In this document: positions 41,599 through 51,697 of the stretch, piece by piece | Layout: each line of letters starts with the position of its first letter | Numbering within the stretch: position 1 is the stretch's first letter | From: CAWCDJ01 sp963796485 | GTDB lineage: Bacteria; Acidobacteriota; Terriglobia; Bryobacterales; Bryobacteraceae | Assembly (NCBI GenBank): GCA_963796485.1 | Contig: CAWCLV010000001.1 | Span: forward strand, 1,860,001 to 1,924,000 | Direction: 5' to 3' | Length of the DNA: 64,000 nt | Made by a program: the position numbers and the translations under genes | The notes under the pieces: generated by a model | What the model was told of the DNA's origin: nothing | The model's input: only the letters and a program-made list of their open reading frames with translations | The model's database searches: none

Positions 41599-42941
41599 GC
41601 GCTGATTTCGGAAACCTCCGGGACTTCGCGCAGCTGGCCATCAGCCGGCGGATAGATGTGGTCGGTCTTCGCCCACGCCAGGTTATCTCCCCGGCGGTAC
41701 GCGGCGGCAAACTGGCGAATGGCCTGCGCCGTGGCCCAGAAGTTCACCAGGTTGCCCCAGCAGATACGCACGGGAACCCCGAACGCAAATCTCCACCCGT
41801 AGATGCGCGCGGCGCACTTCGCCCGGATGGTCATCTGAATCGCCGAAATCGCCAGATTGATCCGGCAGACCTGCAGCATCCACTCCGAAAGCACGCGCGG
41901 ACCGGCCGCGATCCCCGCCAGCAGGAAGAGAAACCCAAACGGAGAGAGCAGGTTGCCGATCAGCCCTTTTCGGTCGCGAAAGAACCAGTAGAACTGCCGC
42001 CGCGGCCAGCCATGAAACTGACAGCCCTGGAGCACGATGCCCGCCACCCAACGGCTTCTCTGCCGGACTGCGCGCTGAAACGAGCGGGGAAAATATTCCC
42101 GCGTGGCGGGCAGTGTCGCGCCATCGAAATCGAGGGGAACGAATGTCTGCCGGTAACCCATGGAGTGCAGCCGGTACCCGTTCTCGTAGTCCTCCGTCAG
42201 GCAGATGGGGTCGAATACCTTTCCGCCATGCCGGCGCGCCAGGCTATCCAGCGCGGTACGTTCAAAACCCGTTCCGACTCCGTTCGACGGCAGGAAGCCG
42301 CCGAGAAACTGGCGGACCGGGATGTCTTTGGACTGGTATTCGGCAAATTCGTCGCAATATAAGCCGTGCGTCAATTCCGAGGAGCCCGTCGGCAGAGGAA
42401 GGACGGGAACCTGCACCATCTGGTACTCCCGCGACAGCCGGTTGATCACGTCCAGCGATTCGGGGTGGATCAGGTCCTCGGCATCGTGCGTCACGACTAT
42501 GTCGAAATGCACGCCCTGGCGTCGCTCGAACGCCTTCATGCCGCGGTAGATCGAGTTGAGGCAGTCGCCCTTGGATGTCGGCCCTTCATGCGGGCAGTTC
42601 ACCGGGTGGACGCGGGGGTGCCGGCGGGCGGCCTCGCTGACGGCCCGGATGGTGGCGGAATCATTCGGATAGACGCCGGCGAAGATTTCGTACCGGCGGT
42701 ATGGAATGACCGACAGATTACGGTCGAGCATTTGGCCGATCACGGCGTCTTCGTGCCACAAAGGCACGAAGATGGCGATGCGCCGCTCGGAGATGGGCAG
42801 GTCGTGCGGCACGGCCCGGCCGTTCCGCCGTCGCGGCAGGAAAAAGTAGACCAGGCTGATCCACAGATCGTCCAAGCCGCTCACCAGGATCCAGAGCGCA
42901 ACCGGGATAAGCAACACCGTCAACAGCGAATCGAATCGCAC
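41595..42941 (-). CDS. membrane glycosyltransferase family 2, NfrB/cellulose-synthase-like
   Basis: 448 residues. One N-terminal membrane helix precedes a GT-A domain with IAIFVPLWHEDAVIGQML. The metal motif is VTHDAEDLIHPES, the base ICLTEDYENGYRL, and the processive-type motif AVRQRSRWVAGI. Two to three C-terminal helices follow (LLSPFGFLFLLAGIAAG). This layout resembles the glycosyltransferase domain of NfrB. The start is GTG at 42941. It stands alone between unrelated genes, so its product and acceptor are unknown; it may make a secreted or surface glycan. Confidence 0.8.
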   Translation of the reverse strand: MRFDSLLTVLLIPVALWILVSGLDDLWISLVYFFLPRRRNGRAVPHDLPISERRIAIFVPLWHEDAVIGQMLDRNLSVIPYRRYEIFAGVYPNDSATIRAVSEAARRHPRVHPVNCPHEGPTSKGDCLNSIYRGMKAFERRQGVHFDIVVTHDAEDLIHPESLDVINRLSREYQMVQVPVLPLPTGSSELTHGLYCDEFAEYQSKDIPVRQFLGGFLPSNGVGTGFERTALDSLARRHGGKVFDPICLTEDYENGYRLHSMGYRQTFVPLDFDGATLPATREYFPRSFQRAVRQRSRWVAGIVLQGCQFHGWPRRQFYWFFRDRKGLIGNLLSPFGFLFLLAGIAAGPRVLSEWMLQVCRINLAISAIQMTIRAKCAARIYGWRFAFGVPVRICWGNLVNFWATAQAIRQFAAAYRRGDNLAWAKTDHIYPPADGQLREVPEVSEISA

Positions 42942-42987
42942 GGTAGGAACGGTTGTGCCGCAAGCGGACCGAAGCTCTCAATTAAAT

Positions 42988-43761
42988 TCAGGCGACCAGC
43001 GTGACCCGCGTGTATATCACTTCGAAACCCATGCGCTCGTAGTTCCGCTGCGATGGGCTCCCGGGAAGGGTGGCGGCGGTCGCGGAGTCGCAACCCCGGG
43101 CAATCGCGTCACCGATCCGCGCCGCAATCAGTTCCTGGTGCAGCCCGGTGCGGCGGAAGGCAGCAATGGTGCTGTCGGCGAACAAGGTTGCCAGCCCGCT
43201 GTGGATGGCTGCGGCGGCTCCTCCGGCCGGTTCGCCCTCGCCGGCGATGGCCAGGTAGCAAAGGGCGCCGGGCATCGCGAAAATGGCTCGCCCCACGTCC
43301 ATTTCGCTCTCACTCAGGTCCGCTTGGTCGAAATAGCCGCGGCCGACGGTTCGGGACCAGAGATCCGCCTCATCCGCCAACGCGACGCGGACGCGCGGCC
43401 CGGGAATCGCGGCGGCGCCGGAGAGCCGCCTGAACAGCACGTTATTGAACTCGACCGGCCGGTATCCCCGGTCCGCCAGGATCGTCAGCAACCCCGGATC
43501 GGCCAACGGACACAGATCGATCGAGACCTTGCCTCCGCGGCTGCGGAAGAACGATTCGAGCAGCCGGACCTCGCGAACGTTCACGAGCCCATCCAACCCG
43601 ATCCCCAGCGTTTGCGTCAGCGGGGAATCCACACCCATGAAAATGGCGCAGCCCCCGGCTATCTCCAGAACATCCCCGCCGTCCCGCAGGCTGCACCCCC
43701 GGGCGTTGGCGGCTTCCGCGGCTTCCACGCGTCTGGCCAGGCGGACATCGGCAAAAATCAT
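42988..43761 (-). CDS. GNAT family N-acetyltransferase
   Basis: 257 residues. The C-terminal half carries the GNAT core: YLAIAGEGEPAGGAAAAIH, TIAAFRRTGLHQELIAARIG for the acetyl-CoA loop (here R-R-T-G-L), and GSPSQRNYERMGFEVIYTRV at the end. The N-terminal half has a related fold (LRDGGDVLEIAGGCAIFMGV), a two-domain arrangement seen in several uncharacterised families. ATG at 43761 follows GGGGAG closely. It is divergent from the copper genes. The substrate is unknown. Confidence 0.8.
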   Translation of the reverse strand: MIFADVRLARRVEAAEAANARGCSLRDGGDVLEIAGGCAIFMGVDSPLTQTLGIGLDGLVNVREVRLLESFFRSRGGKVSIDLCPLADPGLLTILADRGYRPVEFNNVLFRRLSGAAAIPGPRVRVALADEADLWSRTVGRGYFDQADLSESEMDVGRAIFAMPGALCYLAIAGEGEPAGGAAAAIHSGLATLFADSTIAAFRRTGLHQELIAARIGDAIARGCDSATAATLPGSPSQRNYERMGFEVIYTRVTLVA

Positions 43762-43804
43762 TTCTCCCCTGTGACAGTATGGCCCATGGTTGCATCATAT
43801 AGGT

Positions 43805-44020
43805 ATGGCCGTGGAAATGTTACAGATGCCCGTTATGGGAATGACTTGCGGGAATTGCGCGCGCAGCGTGGAACGGAAGCTCTCGGGGGTGCCGGGGGTG
43901 ACGAAGGCGACGGTGGACCTCGCCGGGTCGAGCGCTAGTGTGGAGTACGATCCGGCGCTGGTGAAACCCGAGACGATTGCCAATGCCGTCAGGCAGCTCG
44001 GCTACGAAGTCCCGGCATGA
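43805..44020 (+). CDS. copZ: copper chaperone (heavy-metal-associated domain)
   Basis: 71 residues forming a single HMA domain. The Cu(I) site is GMTCGNCARSVERKL, with the usual PGVTKATVDLAGSSASVEYD strand pair. It overlaps the copA start as ATGA, so the chaperone and pump are made together. ATG at 43805 gives the family N-terminus; a TTG at 43790 would add five residues. No clear metal-responsive operator is seen in the 43-bp gap to the divergent gene. Confidence 0.9.
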   Translation: MAVEMLQMPVMGMTCGNCARSVERKLSGVPGVTKATVDLAGSSASVEYDPALVKPETIANAVRQLGYEVPA

Positions 44021-46053
44021 ACGTAACCACCCCGGAGCGCGTGGACCTGCCCGTTTCCGGAATGTCGTGCGCCGCCTGCGCCCGGACGATCGAGCGCACC
44101 CTCGCGGGAACCACGGGAGTGGAGCGCGTCAAGGTCAATCTGGCCACCAACACCGCCACCATCGAATACAATCCCGACCGGGTCACCCTCTCTGATTTCG
44201 TCGTTGCCATCGAGGATCTGGGGTATGGCGTTCCCGAAAAGGAAGTCCGCCCCGGCGCCGACGACCTCGGATACAGGCTGCGATTCATCGTGGCAGTGGC
44301 GTTCGCCGCCCCGGTGATGGTTTTGGGGATGCTGCACCGTCTCCCGTGGGTGCAGTTGGCGCTCGCCCTTCCGGTGGTTTTCTATGCCGGCGCTCCGTTC
44401 TACACGGGAGCCTGGAAGGCCCTGCGCCACGGCGCGGCGAACATGAACACCCTGATCGCGCTGGGCACCGGTACGGCCTTTGTTTACTCGCTGGTCGAGA
44501 CCGTTCGCGGTTCCCACATGGTGTATTTTGAGGCTGCCACGGTAATCATCGCCCTGATTCTGCTGGGGCGCATGCTGGAAGCACAGGCCCGGGGACGCGC
44601 CTCGGAAGCGATCCGCCGGCTGATGGACCTCCAGCCGCCAACGGCCCGCCTGCTGCGCGAAGGAGTGGAAGTCGAGGTTCCGGTTCAAGAGGTCCGGACC
44701 GGCGACGCCGTGGTGGTCAGGCCGGGCGAGCGCATCCCGGTGGACGGTACGGTTACGGAAGGGCAATCGGCGGTTGACGAATCGATGCTGACCGGCGAAA
44801 GCCTGCCGGTGGAAAAAGCTGCCGGTGCGGCTGTATTCGCCGGCACCATCAACCGTTCGGGAAGCCTGCGCTACACCACCACGAAAGTGGGTCGCGGGAC
44901 GGTGTTGCAGCAGATGGTCGAAATGGTGAAGCGGGCGCAAGGTTCGCGCGCGCCGGTGGCCCGGCTGGCGGACGTCGTCAGCGGCTATTTCACACTCGGA
45001 GTCCTCGCCGCGGCCATCCTGACCTTCGCCGTCTGGATTTTCTTTGCGCCGTTCGCCACCGCCATGGTGAACGCCGTAGCCGTCATGATCATTGCCTGCC
45101 CGTGCGCCCTGGGCCTGGCCACCCCCACCGCCATCATGGTGGGAACGGGACGCGGGGCGGAGCGCGGCATCCTGATCAAAGGCGGCGAAGCCCTCGAGAT
45201 GGCGCACCGGATTACCTCCATCGTGCTCGACAAGACCGGCACAATCACCCACGGTAAACCGGAAGTGACGCGGATAGTCCCCGCCGCCGGTTTCACCGAG
45301 ACGGAGGTTCTCGGGCTCGCCGCCAGCGCCGAGCGTTACTCGGAACATCCGCTGGGGCGTGCCATCGTGGAGGCCGCGGAACGGCGTGGCATCGCGCTGG
45401 AGGACAGTACCGAATTCACCGCCAGGACCGGGCTGGGCGTGCGCGCGCGGATCGGAGCACGCGTCGTCGAGGTCGGGCGGCCCGGCATCACAGTCCTGGT
45501 GGACGGAAATCCCGCCGGGTCGATCGAGATCGCGGACACCATCAAGCCCGAAGCGCGCCAATCCATCGAACGTCTGCGCCGCCTCGGGCTCGAGGTCTGG
45601 ATGATCACCGGCGATCGCCGTGCCGCGGCGGAGGCGATCGCCAGGGAAGCGGGAATCGACCACGTCCTAGCCGAGGTCTTCCCGGACGGAAAGGTGGCGG
45701 AGATCAAAAAGCTCCAGGCCGCCGGCCGCGTCGCGATGGTAGGGGATGGAATTAACGACGCGCCGGCGCTGGCCCAGGCGGACCTGGGGATCGCCATGGG
45801 TTCCGGCACCGACATCGCCATGGAAGCCGGCGACATCACGCTGATGCGCGGCGACCTGAACGGCGTGCCGGAAGCGATGGAGCTTTCGCGGCGGACGATG
45901 CGTATCATTCGCCAGAACCTGTTCTGGGCCTTCGCATACAACACCATCGGTATCCCGGTCGCGGCGCTCGGCTTACTCTCGCCGATGCTGGCGTCCGCCG
46001 CCATGGCCGCATCCAGCGTGACGGTGGTGACGAACAGCCTGCGCCTGAGATAG
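44017..46053 (+). CDS. copA: Cu(I)-exporting P1B-type ATPase
   Basis: A 678-residue metal pump in the inner membrane. It has one N-terminal HMA domain (GMSCAACARTIERTL) and eight membrane helices. The actuator motif is MLTGESLPVEK and the transport site is IIACPCALGLATPTAI. The phosphorylation motif is VLDKTGTITHGKP, the SEHPLGRAI motif follows, and the hinge is MVGDGINDAPAL. The last helices carry YNTIGIPVAAL and MAASSVTVVTNSLRLR, as in Cu(I) pumps. With the overlapping copZ gene it forms a copper efflux pair. Confidence 0.95.
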   Translation: MNVTTPERVDLPVSGMSCAACARTIERTLAGTTGVERVKVNLATNTATIEYNPDRVTLSDFVVAIEDLGYGVPEKEVRPGADDLGYRLRFIVAVAFAAPVMVLGMLHRLPWVQLALALPVVFYAGAPFYTGAWKALRHGAANMNTLIALGTGTAFVYSLVETVRGSHMVYFEAATVIIALILLGRMLEAQARGRASEAIRRLMDLQPPTARLLREGVEVEVPVQEVRTGDAVVVRPGERIPVDGTVTEGQSAVDESMLTGESLPVEKAAGAAVFAGTINRSGSLRYTTTKVGRGTVLQQMVEMVKRAQGSRAPVARLADVVSGYFTLGVLAAAILTFAVWIFFAPFATAMVNAVAVMIIACPCALGLATPTAIMVGTGRGAERGILIKGGEALEMAHRITSIVLDKTGTITHGKPEVTRIVPAAGFTETEVLGLAASAERYSEHPLGRAIVEAAERRGIALEDSTEFTARTGLGVRARIGARVVEVGRPGITVLVDGNPAGSIEIADTIKPEARQSIERLRRLGLEVWMITGDRRAAAEAIAREAGIDHVLAEVFPDGKVAEIKKLQAAGRVAMVGDGINDAPALAQADLGIAMGSGTDIAMEAGDITLMRGDLNGVPEAMELSRRTMRIIRQNLFWAFAYNTIGIPVAALGLLSPMLASAAMAASSVTVVTNSLRLR

Positions 46054-46134
46054 GTCTTTTGTTTCGTTCGGCACATTTTGGCCTCGGGTCCAGTTAACAT
46101 GGGTGGTTTCCTTCCTGGATAATGAGATCGGCGT

Positions 46135-48072
46135 ATGGGAAGCGGATCCGCCCGGATTAGTGATACATCCGATCTCTCGGCCTCCTACCTCGCGGCTATC
46201 GTCGAAGCTTCCGAAGACGCCATCATCAGTAAAACGCTGGATGGCCGGGTTCTAACCTGGAACGCCGCCGCCGAGCGCATTTACGGATATACCGCCGCCG
46301 AAGCAAGGGGCCGGTCCATGGTCTTCCTCCTGCCAACGGACCGGCCCGATGAAGAAAGCGAAATTCTCGACCAGATCCGGCGCGGCATCCGCGTCGAGCA
46401 CTTCGAAACCGTGCGCGTCCGGAAAGATGGCGAGGCAATCGATGTTTCCATCACGATTTCGCCGATCCGCACCGGGGACGGCGTGGTGATCGGGGCTTCC
46501 CATATCGCACGCGACATCACTGAACGCAAGAGGAGCGAGGCTTTGGTCCGCGACAGCGAAGCCAAGCTCCGCGCCTACGTGGAATCGGCTTCGCAAGGCA
46601 TCGTTACGGTGGACCGCGAAGGCCGGATCGAGACCGTCAACGCGAAAGCGGAAGACATTTTCGGGTACAATCGGGCCGAACTGGCCGGCAGACCGCTCGA
46701 AATGCTGATCCCGGAAAGCCATCGCGCGGCTCACGCACAGCACCGTTCGAAATACTTCGCCAGCCCGCGCTCACGCCCGATGGGGCACGGCCTGGACCTC
46801 TCCGGCCTGCGAAAGGACGGAACCCGGTTCCCCGTGGAGATCGCACTGAGCTACATCTCCTCCGACGAGGCCGAGGCTGCCATCGCCTTCATCAACGACA
46901 TCACCGAGAGGAAGCGTCTCGAGGAGCAGTTCCGCGAGACGCAGAAACTGGAGAGCCTCGGCGTCCTGGCCGGCGGGGTCGCGCACGATTTCAACAACCT
47001 GCTGACGGGAATCATCGGTAACGCCTCGCTCGCCGCCGAAGAACTGTCGCCCAATCATCCTGCGCGCGATCCGCTGCAGCGTGCCCTCGAAGCCAGCGAG
47101 CGGGCGGCCGACCTCATCAGACAGTTGCTCGCCTATGCCGGAAAAGGCAAGTACGTGGTCGAGCCGGTTTCGATCTCTTCGCTGATCCGCTCAACCGGCG
47201 CGCTCATCCAAAGCTCGATCCCCCGCACCGTCGAACTGCGGCTGGAGCTTGCGGATAATCTCCCGCCCGTCGAGGCGGATGCCACGCAGATCCGGCAACT
47301 CGTAATGAACCTGGTGATCAACGGGGCCGAGGCCGTCGGGGAAAATAGAACCGGCACCGTGATCGTAACGACCGGGGTGCGGGATCTCGATTTCGACGAC
47401 CCGCAGAACGGAATCGGGCTCGGCCGGGAGCTCATTCCCGGCCGGTATGTGACCATCGAAGTACGTGACGACGGCTGCGGCATGGACAGCGCCGTCCTTG
47501 GCCGCATATTCGAGCCGTTTTTCACGACGAAATTCACCGGCCGGGGTCTCGGCCTGTCCGCCGCTCAGGGGATCGTCCGCAGCCATAAGGGAGGACTGCG
47601 GGTGGAGAGCGCGCCCGGCAATGGCACTACTTTTCTGATCTTCCTTCCCGCGCACGATATGGGGCAGGGCGCCCGCGGCGGGATGTCCGCGGGGCAGGAG
47701 CCACAAACGATCCTGATCGTCGATGATGAGCAGGTCGTCCGGCAAACGGCCAAGTCGATGCTCGAGCGGTGCGGGTATCGTGTAATCCTGGCCGAGAACG
47801 GCAAGGCGGCGGTCGATCTCTTCAGCTCCATCGCCGGCGAGGTCTCGCTGGTGATCCTGGATGTGACGATGCCGGTGATGAGCGGCGACGAGGCTCTGCG
47901 CCATCTGCAGTTGATCCAACCCGGCGTCCGGGTCCTCCTCTCGAGCGGACATAATGCCGCCGACGCCATTCGCCGCTTCGAGGGTAAGCGGCTGCTGGGG
48001 TTTATCCAAAAGCCTTACTCCGCGGCCCGCCTCGCCCAGGCCGTCAAAGCCGCCCTGCTGACCAAACAGTAG
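46135..48072 (+). CDS. PAS-PAS hybrid histidine kinase with receiver domain
   Basis: 645 residues, no membrane helix, so cytoplasmic. The first PAS domain (about 15-130) has DAIISKTLDGRVLTWNAAAE, and the second (about 140-265) has GIVTVDREGRIETVNAKAED. The dimerisation helix has GGVAHDFNNLLTGIIGN with the phospho-acceptor His. The ATPase domain shows NLVINGAEAVG, DDGCGMD and RGLGLSAAQGIV. The C-terminal receiver has ILIVDDEQVVRQTAKSML and phospho-acceptor Asp in LVILDVTMPVMSGDEA. There is no output domain and no separate regulator next door. The signal is unknown. Confidence 0.9.
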   Translation: MGSGSARISDTSDLSASYLAAIVEASEDAIISKTLDGRVLTWNAAAERIYGYTAAEARGRSMVFLLPTDRPDEESEILDQIRRGIRVEHFETVRVRKDGEAIDVSITISPIRTGDGVVIGASHIARDITERKRSEALVRDSEAKLRAYVESASQGIVTVDREGRIETVNAKAEDIFGYNRAELAGRPLEMLIPESHRAAHAQHRSKYFASPRSRPMGHGLDLSGLRKDGTRFPVEIALSYISSDEAEAAIAFINDITERKRLEEQFRETQKLESLGVLAGGVAHDFNNLLTGIIGNASLAAEELSPNHPARDPLQRALEASERAADLIRQLLAYAGKGKYVVEPVSISSLIRSTGALIQSSIPRTVELRLELADNLPPVEADATQIRQLVMNLVINGAEAVGENRTGTVIVTTGVRDLDFDDPQNGIGLGRELIPGRYVTIEVRDDGCGMDSAVLGRIFEPFFTTKFTGRGLGLSAAQGIVRSHKGGLRVESAPGNGTTFLIFLPAHDMGQGARGGMSAGQEPQTILIVDDEQVVRQTAKSMLERCGYRVILAENGKAAVDLFSSIAGEVSLVILDVTMPVMSGDEALRHLQLIQPGVRVLLSSGHNAADAIRRFEGKRLLGFIQKPYSAARLAQAVKAALLTKQ

Positions 48073-48150
48073 TTTTCCGGCCCGCTCCGGCCGGCCCAAG
48101 CGGCAAAGCCGGGTGATACTATATCTCCACCGCTCTGGTAAGGAGAGAAA

Positions 48151-50748
48151 ATGAACCGAAAAGCCCGTTATGTCTTGTTGGGCCTGATTGCATCCGTAGC
48201 GCTCTGCGCTCAGGACACGCCGCCCGAAACCCCGCAACGCCAGCAGCCTCCCACGGGCGGAGGATCCGGCCGCGGCGGAGGCGCCGGCGCGAACGCAAGC
48301 GCCGAGCCGCAACCATATGAACGCGTCATCACGAAGGACGCCAAGACAAGCAAGGGTCTCTTCACGGTTCACCAGATCAAGGAACGCTACTACTACGAAA
48401 TCCCGAAAACCGAGCTTGATAAAGAGCTGCTCTGGAATTCCCAGATCGCCAAAACCACCCTCGGCGCCGGCTACGGCGGCGGGCAACTGGCAACCAGAGT
48501 GGTCCGCTGGGAGCTGAAGGGCAACCGGGTGCTGCTGCGCGAGATCAACTACGGCCTGTCCGCCGACCCCCGCCAGCCGATCGCCATGGCGGTGAAGGCG
48601 GCAAACAACGACTCGATCGTGATGGCATTTCCGGTAGCGGCGTTCGCGAAGGACGGCGCACCGGTGATCGAAGTGACGCGCCTCTTCACCAGCGACGTGC
48701 AGGAGTTCAGCGCGCGCCAGCGCCTGGGCGCGACCGCGGTGGACGCCACCCGCACCTTCGTCGAACACATCGCGCCCTACCCGCAGAATGTGGAAGCCGA
48801 AGTCACCGTGACGTATACCCGCTCCGCCAACGGCGCCGCCGGCGGGCGAGGCTCGACCACCAGCGCGTTCGGCATGGGCCAGATGCGCCCCGGCAGCGCC
48901 ACCGTGGTGCTGCATCACAGCATGGTCAAGCTGCCGGAAAAGCCCATGGTGCCCCGCATGTTCGACGAGCGGGTGGGCTACTTCACCACCAGCACCATGG
49001 ATTTCAGCCACGACGACTACCGCGCGGAGCACGTGCGCTACATCGCCCGCTGGCGGCTCGAAAAGAAGGACCCCGGCGCCGCGGTATCCGAGCCGGTGAA
49101 GCCGATCGTGTACTACATCGACGCCGCGACTCCGGGCAAATGGGTGTCGTGGCTGATCAAGGGTGTGGAAGATTGGAACGTGGCCTTCGAGGCCGCGGGA
49201 TTCAAGAACGCCATCATCGGGAAGAAGGCCCCCACACCGCAGGAAGACCCGTCCTGGAGCCCGGAGGACGTCCGCAATTCCGTGATTCGCTGGCTGCCTT
49301 CCACCACCGAGAACGCCAGCGGGCCGCATATTTCCGATCCCCGCACCGGCGAGATTCTGAATGCGGACATCCAGTTCTACCACAACGTGATGAACCTTGC
49401 CCGCGACTGGTACTTCGTGCAGGCCGGGCCGCTCGACCCGCGCGCCCGCAAATTGCCGCTGCCGGATGAGCTGATGGGGCGGCTGCTCGAATACGTCGTG
49501 TCCCACGAGGTCGGCCATACGCTAGGCTTCCAGCACAACATGAAGGCGAGTTCCATGTACCCGGCGGACAAGGTTCGCGACAAGAACTTCGTCCACACGA
49601 TGGGCCACGCGCCCTCGATCATGGATTATTCGCGATTCAACTACGTGGCCCAACCCGAAGACGGCATCGACGTTGCCGACCTGGTCCCGCGCATCGGACC
49701 CTACGACATCTGGGCCACGCACTGGGGCTACGCGCCGATTCCCGGGGCAGCCACGTCCGACGACGAGAAGCCGACACTCGATCAGTGGGCGAAGGAGCAG
49801 GACGATAAGCCGTACCTGCGTTTCTCCACGTCGAATTCGAACGGCGCCGATCCCGGCGAGGAGACCGAGGCCGTCGGCGATGCCGACCCCGTCAAATCCA
49901 CCGCCCTGGGGCTCAAGAACCTCGAGCGGGTCTCTAAGATGTTGATGCCCGCTACCACGTGGAAAGAGGGCGAGACCTATGACGACCTGGCGGAACTCTA
50001 CGGCCGCATGATCAGCCAGTGGTCGCTGGAGATGAACCACGTCGCGGGGGTCGTGGGCGGTTTGAACAGCCAGGAGAAGGTGGTCGGCCAGGAGGGCCGC
50101 ATTTTCAGCCTGATCCCGAAGGAGCGCCAGCAGGCCGCGGTGAAGTTCCTGCTCGACAACGCGTTCGTCACCCCGGGCTGGATGATCAATGAAGAAATTC
50201 TTCGCCGCATCGAGCCGGTCGGGGCAATCGACCGCATCCACACCGTGCAAAGCCGCGTCCTGACGAACCTGATGGCCAGCGCCCGGTTGGCCCGGCTGGT
50301 GGAGGAGCAGACGCTGGACGGGAACCAGGCGTACTCTCCGGTGGAGTTTCTGGACACCGTTCGCAAAGGCCTTTGGAAGGAACTGGACGCGCCGCAGGTC
50401 AGGATCGATACCTACCGGCGGGAATTGCAGCGCTCGTACCTCCAGGCCGTCAACAGCAAGCTGAACCCGCCGCCGGCGGCATCAGCCATGCCGCTTTTCC
50501 CATCGGGAGGCGCGCGCGGCGCCGTTCGCCCGCCGCAAACCGGCGACGAAAAGCCGCTATATCGCGCCGAGCTTCGCGCCTTGAATACTTCCATTACGGC
50601 CTCGCTCGCCCGTACCAGCGACGTGACGACGAAGGCGCACCTGCAGGCGGCGAAGGACGAGATCGCCAGGATTCTGGATCCGAAGTTCGCTCCTCCCGCT
50701 TCCGCTGCCGGAACTGCCGGCGGCGGGCGCGGCGTTGAATTAAGATAA
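48151..50748 (+). CDS. secreted zinc-dependent metalloprotease (DUF5117/DUF4953-like)
   Basis: 865 residues with a signal peptide (VLLGLIASVALCAQ) and a Gly/Pro-rich linker. A large beta-rich N-terminal part follows. The zinc motif SHEVGHTLGFQHNMKASSMY is near residue 451 (HExxHxxGxxH), with a Met-turn-like SIMDYSRFNYVAQPEDGID after it. This matches the large exported metalloproteases common in Acidobacteriota and Bacteroidota, whose substrates are unknown. The Shine-Dalgarno AAGGAGAG precedes ATG 48151. The C-terminal part has no anchor, so it is likely periplasmic or secreted. Confidence 0.85.
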   Translation: MNRKARYVLLGLIASVALCAQDTPPETPQRQQPPTGGGSGRGGGAGANASAEPQPYERVITKDAKTSKGLFTVHQIKERYYYEIPKTELDKELLWNSQIAKTTLGAGYGGGQLATRVVRWELKGNRVLLREINYGLSADPRQPIAMAVKAANNDSIVMAFPVAAFAKDGAPVIEVTRLFTSDVQEFSARQRLGATAVDATRTFVEHIAPYPQNVEAEVTVTYTRSANGAAGGRGSTTSAFGMGQMRPGSATVVLHHSMVKLPEKPMVPRMFDERVGYFTTSTMDFSHDDYRAEHVRYIARWRLEKKDPGAAVSEPVKPIVYYIDAATPGKWVSWLIKGVEDWNVAFEAAGFKNAIIGKKAPTPQEDPSWSPEDVRNSVIRWLPSTTENASGPHISDPRTGEILNADIQFYHNVMNLARDWYFVQAGPLDPRARKLPLPDELMGRLLEYVVSHEVGHTLGFQHNMKASSMYPADKVRDKNFVHTMGHAPSIMDYSRFNYVAQPEDGIDVADLVPRIGPYDIWATHWGYAPIPGAATSDDEKPTLDQWAKEQDDKPYLRFSTSNSNGADPGEETEAVGDADPVKSTALGLKNLERVSKMLMPATTWKEGETYDDLAELYGRMISQWSLEMNHVAGVVGGLNSQEKVVGQEGRIFSLIPKERQQAAVKFLLDNAFVTPGWMINEEILRRIEPVGAIDRIHTVQSRVLTNLMASARLARLVEEQTLDGNQAYSPVEFLDTVRKGLWKELDAPQVRIDTYRRELQRSYLQAVNSKLNPPPAASAMPLFPSGGARGAVRPPQTGDEKPLYRAELRALNTSITASLARTSDVTTKAHLQAAKDEIARILDPKFAPPASAAGTAGGGRGVELR

Positions 50749-50770
50749 GCTCTTCAGACGAGGACAATTA

Positions 50771-51616
50771 ATGCGCAGAAGGGATTTCCTACCCGCGATT
50801 GCGGCGTCCGTGGCTGCTGCCCAGACGCCCGCGCCCCAGGCTCGCAAGGGGCGCCTGAAACAGGTGGTCACCCGCGGCGTGTTCGGCCGCGGCATGAGTC
50901 TCGAGGACAGCTGCCGCGAAGCCGCCCGCATGGGCTGCAAAGGCTACGACCTGATCGGACCCGCCGACTGGCCCACGCTCAAGAAGTACGGGCTCATCCC
51001 GACCATGTACCCGCCCGGCCCCGGCGGCAACATTCCCGAGGCGTTGAACCGCAAGGAGAATCACGAGGCGCTCGAGCCGAAGATGCACGCCGCCATCGAC
51101 GAAGCCGCCGCCAACGGCGTCCCCAACATCATCACCTTCTCCGGCAACCGCAAGAGCACCCCGGATGCCGAGGGCGCCGACAACTGCGTGGCCTTCCTGA
51201 ATAAAGTAAAGGCGCACGCCGAAGACAAGGGCGTCACGATCTGCATGGAGTACCTGAACAGCAAGGTCAACCACAAGGACTACATGTTCGATCACTACTA
51301 CTGGGGCGTGGACGTCATGAAGCGCGTCAATTCCCCGCGGGTGAAGATCCTCTTCGACATCTACCACGCGCAGATCATGGATGGCGACATCGTGCGCAAT
51401 ATCCGCGACAACATCCAGTGGATCGGCCATTTTCATACCGGCGGCAACCCGGGGCGCCACGATATCGATGAAACCCAGGAGTTGAATTACCGGTTCATCG
51501 CCCAGGCCATCGCGGACCTCAATTTCACGGGCTATGTCGGCCACGAGTACTCGCCGGCGCAGGGCCGCGACCCGATCAAGAGCCTCGAGACGGCGATGAA
51601 CATCTTCGACGTGTAG
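50771..51616 (+). CDS. Tat-exported hydroxypyruvate-isomerase-like TIM-barrel protein
   Basis: 281 residues. The N-terminus MRRRDFLPAIAASVAAAQ looks like a Tat signal. A xylose-isomerase-like TIM barrel follows with metal-site residues in TICMEYLNSKVNHKDY, ILFDIYHAQIMDGD, IGHFHTGGNPGRHD and GYVGHEYSP, matching the hydroxypyruvate isomerase (Hyi) group. Exported members with this layout are common in Acidobacteriota and Planctomycetota but their substrates are not known. It lies 22 bp after the metalloprotease gene, so the two may be co-transcribed. Confidence 0.82.
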   Translation: MRRRDFLPAIAASVAAAQTPAPQARKGRLKQVVTRGVFGRGMSLEDSCREAARMGCKGYDLIGPADWPTLKKYGLIPTMYPPGPGGNIPEALNRKENHEALEPKMHAAIDEAAANGVPNIITFSGNRKSTPDAEGADNCVAFLNKVKAHAEDKGVTICMEYLNSKVNHKDYMFDHYYWGVDVMKRVNSPRVKILFDIYHAQIMDGDIVRNIRDNIQWIGHFHTGGNPGRHDIDETQELNYRFIAQAIADLNFTGYVGHEYSPAQGRDPIKSLETAMNIFDV

Positions 51617-51621
51617 AGTGG

Positions 51622-51686
51622 GGTAGGCCTCCCGGCCTGCCCGGCGTGCAACGCGCGCCTTCCGGCACGTGGGAGGCCTCGCTACC
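51622..51686. repeat. intergenic palindromic repeat
   Basis: The arms GGTAGGCCTCCC (51622-51633) and GGGAGGCC-tcgc-TACC (51671-51686) pair over 12 bp with a 4-base bulge. The intervening 37 bases are GC-rich and can fold further. It sits just after the TIM-barrel gene stop, where it may end transcription, but it lacks a U-run. It looks like a member of a dispersed palindromic family; a genome search is needed to confirm that. Confidence 0.5.
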
Positions 51687-51697
51687 TAAGATCGGGC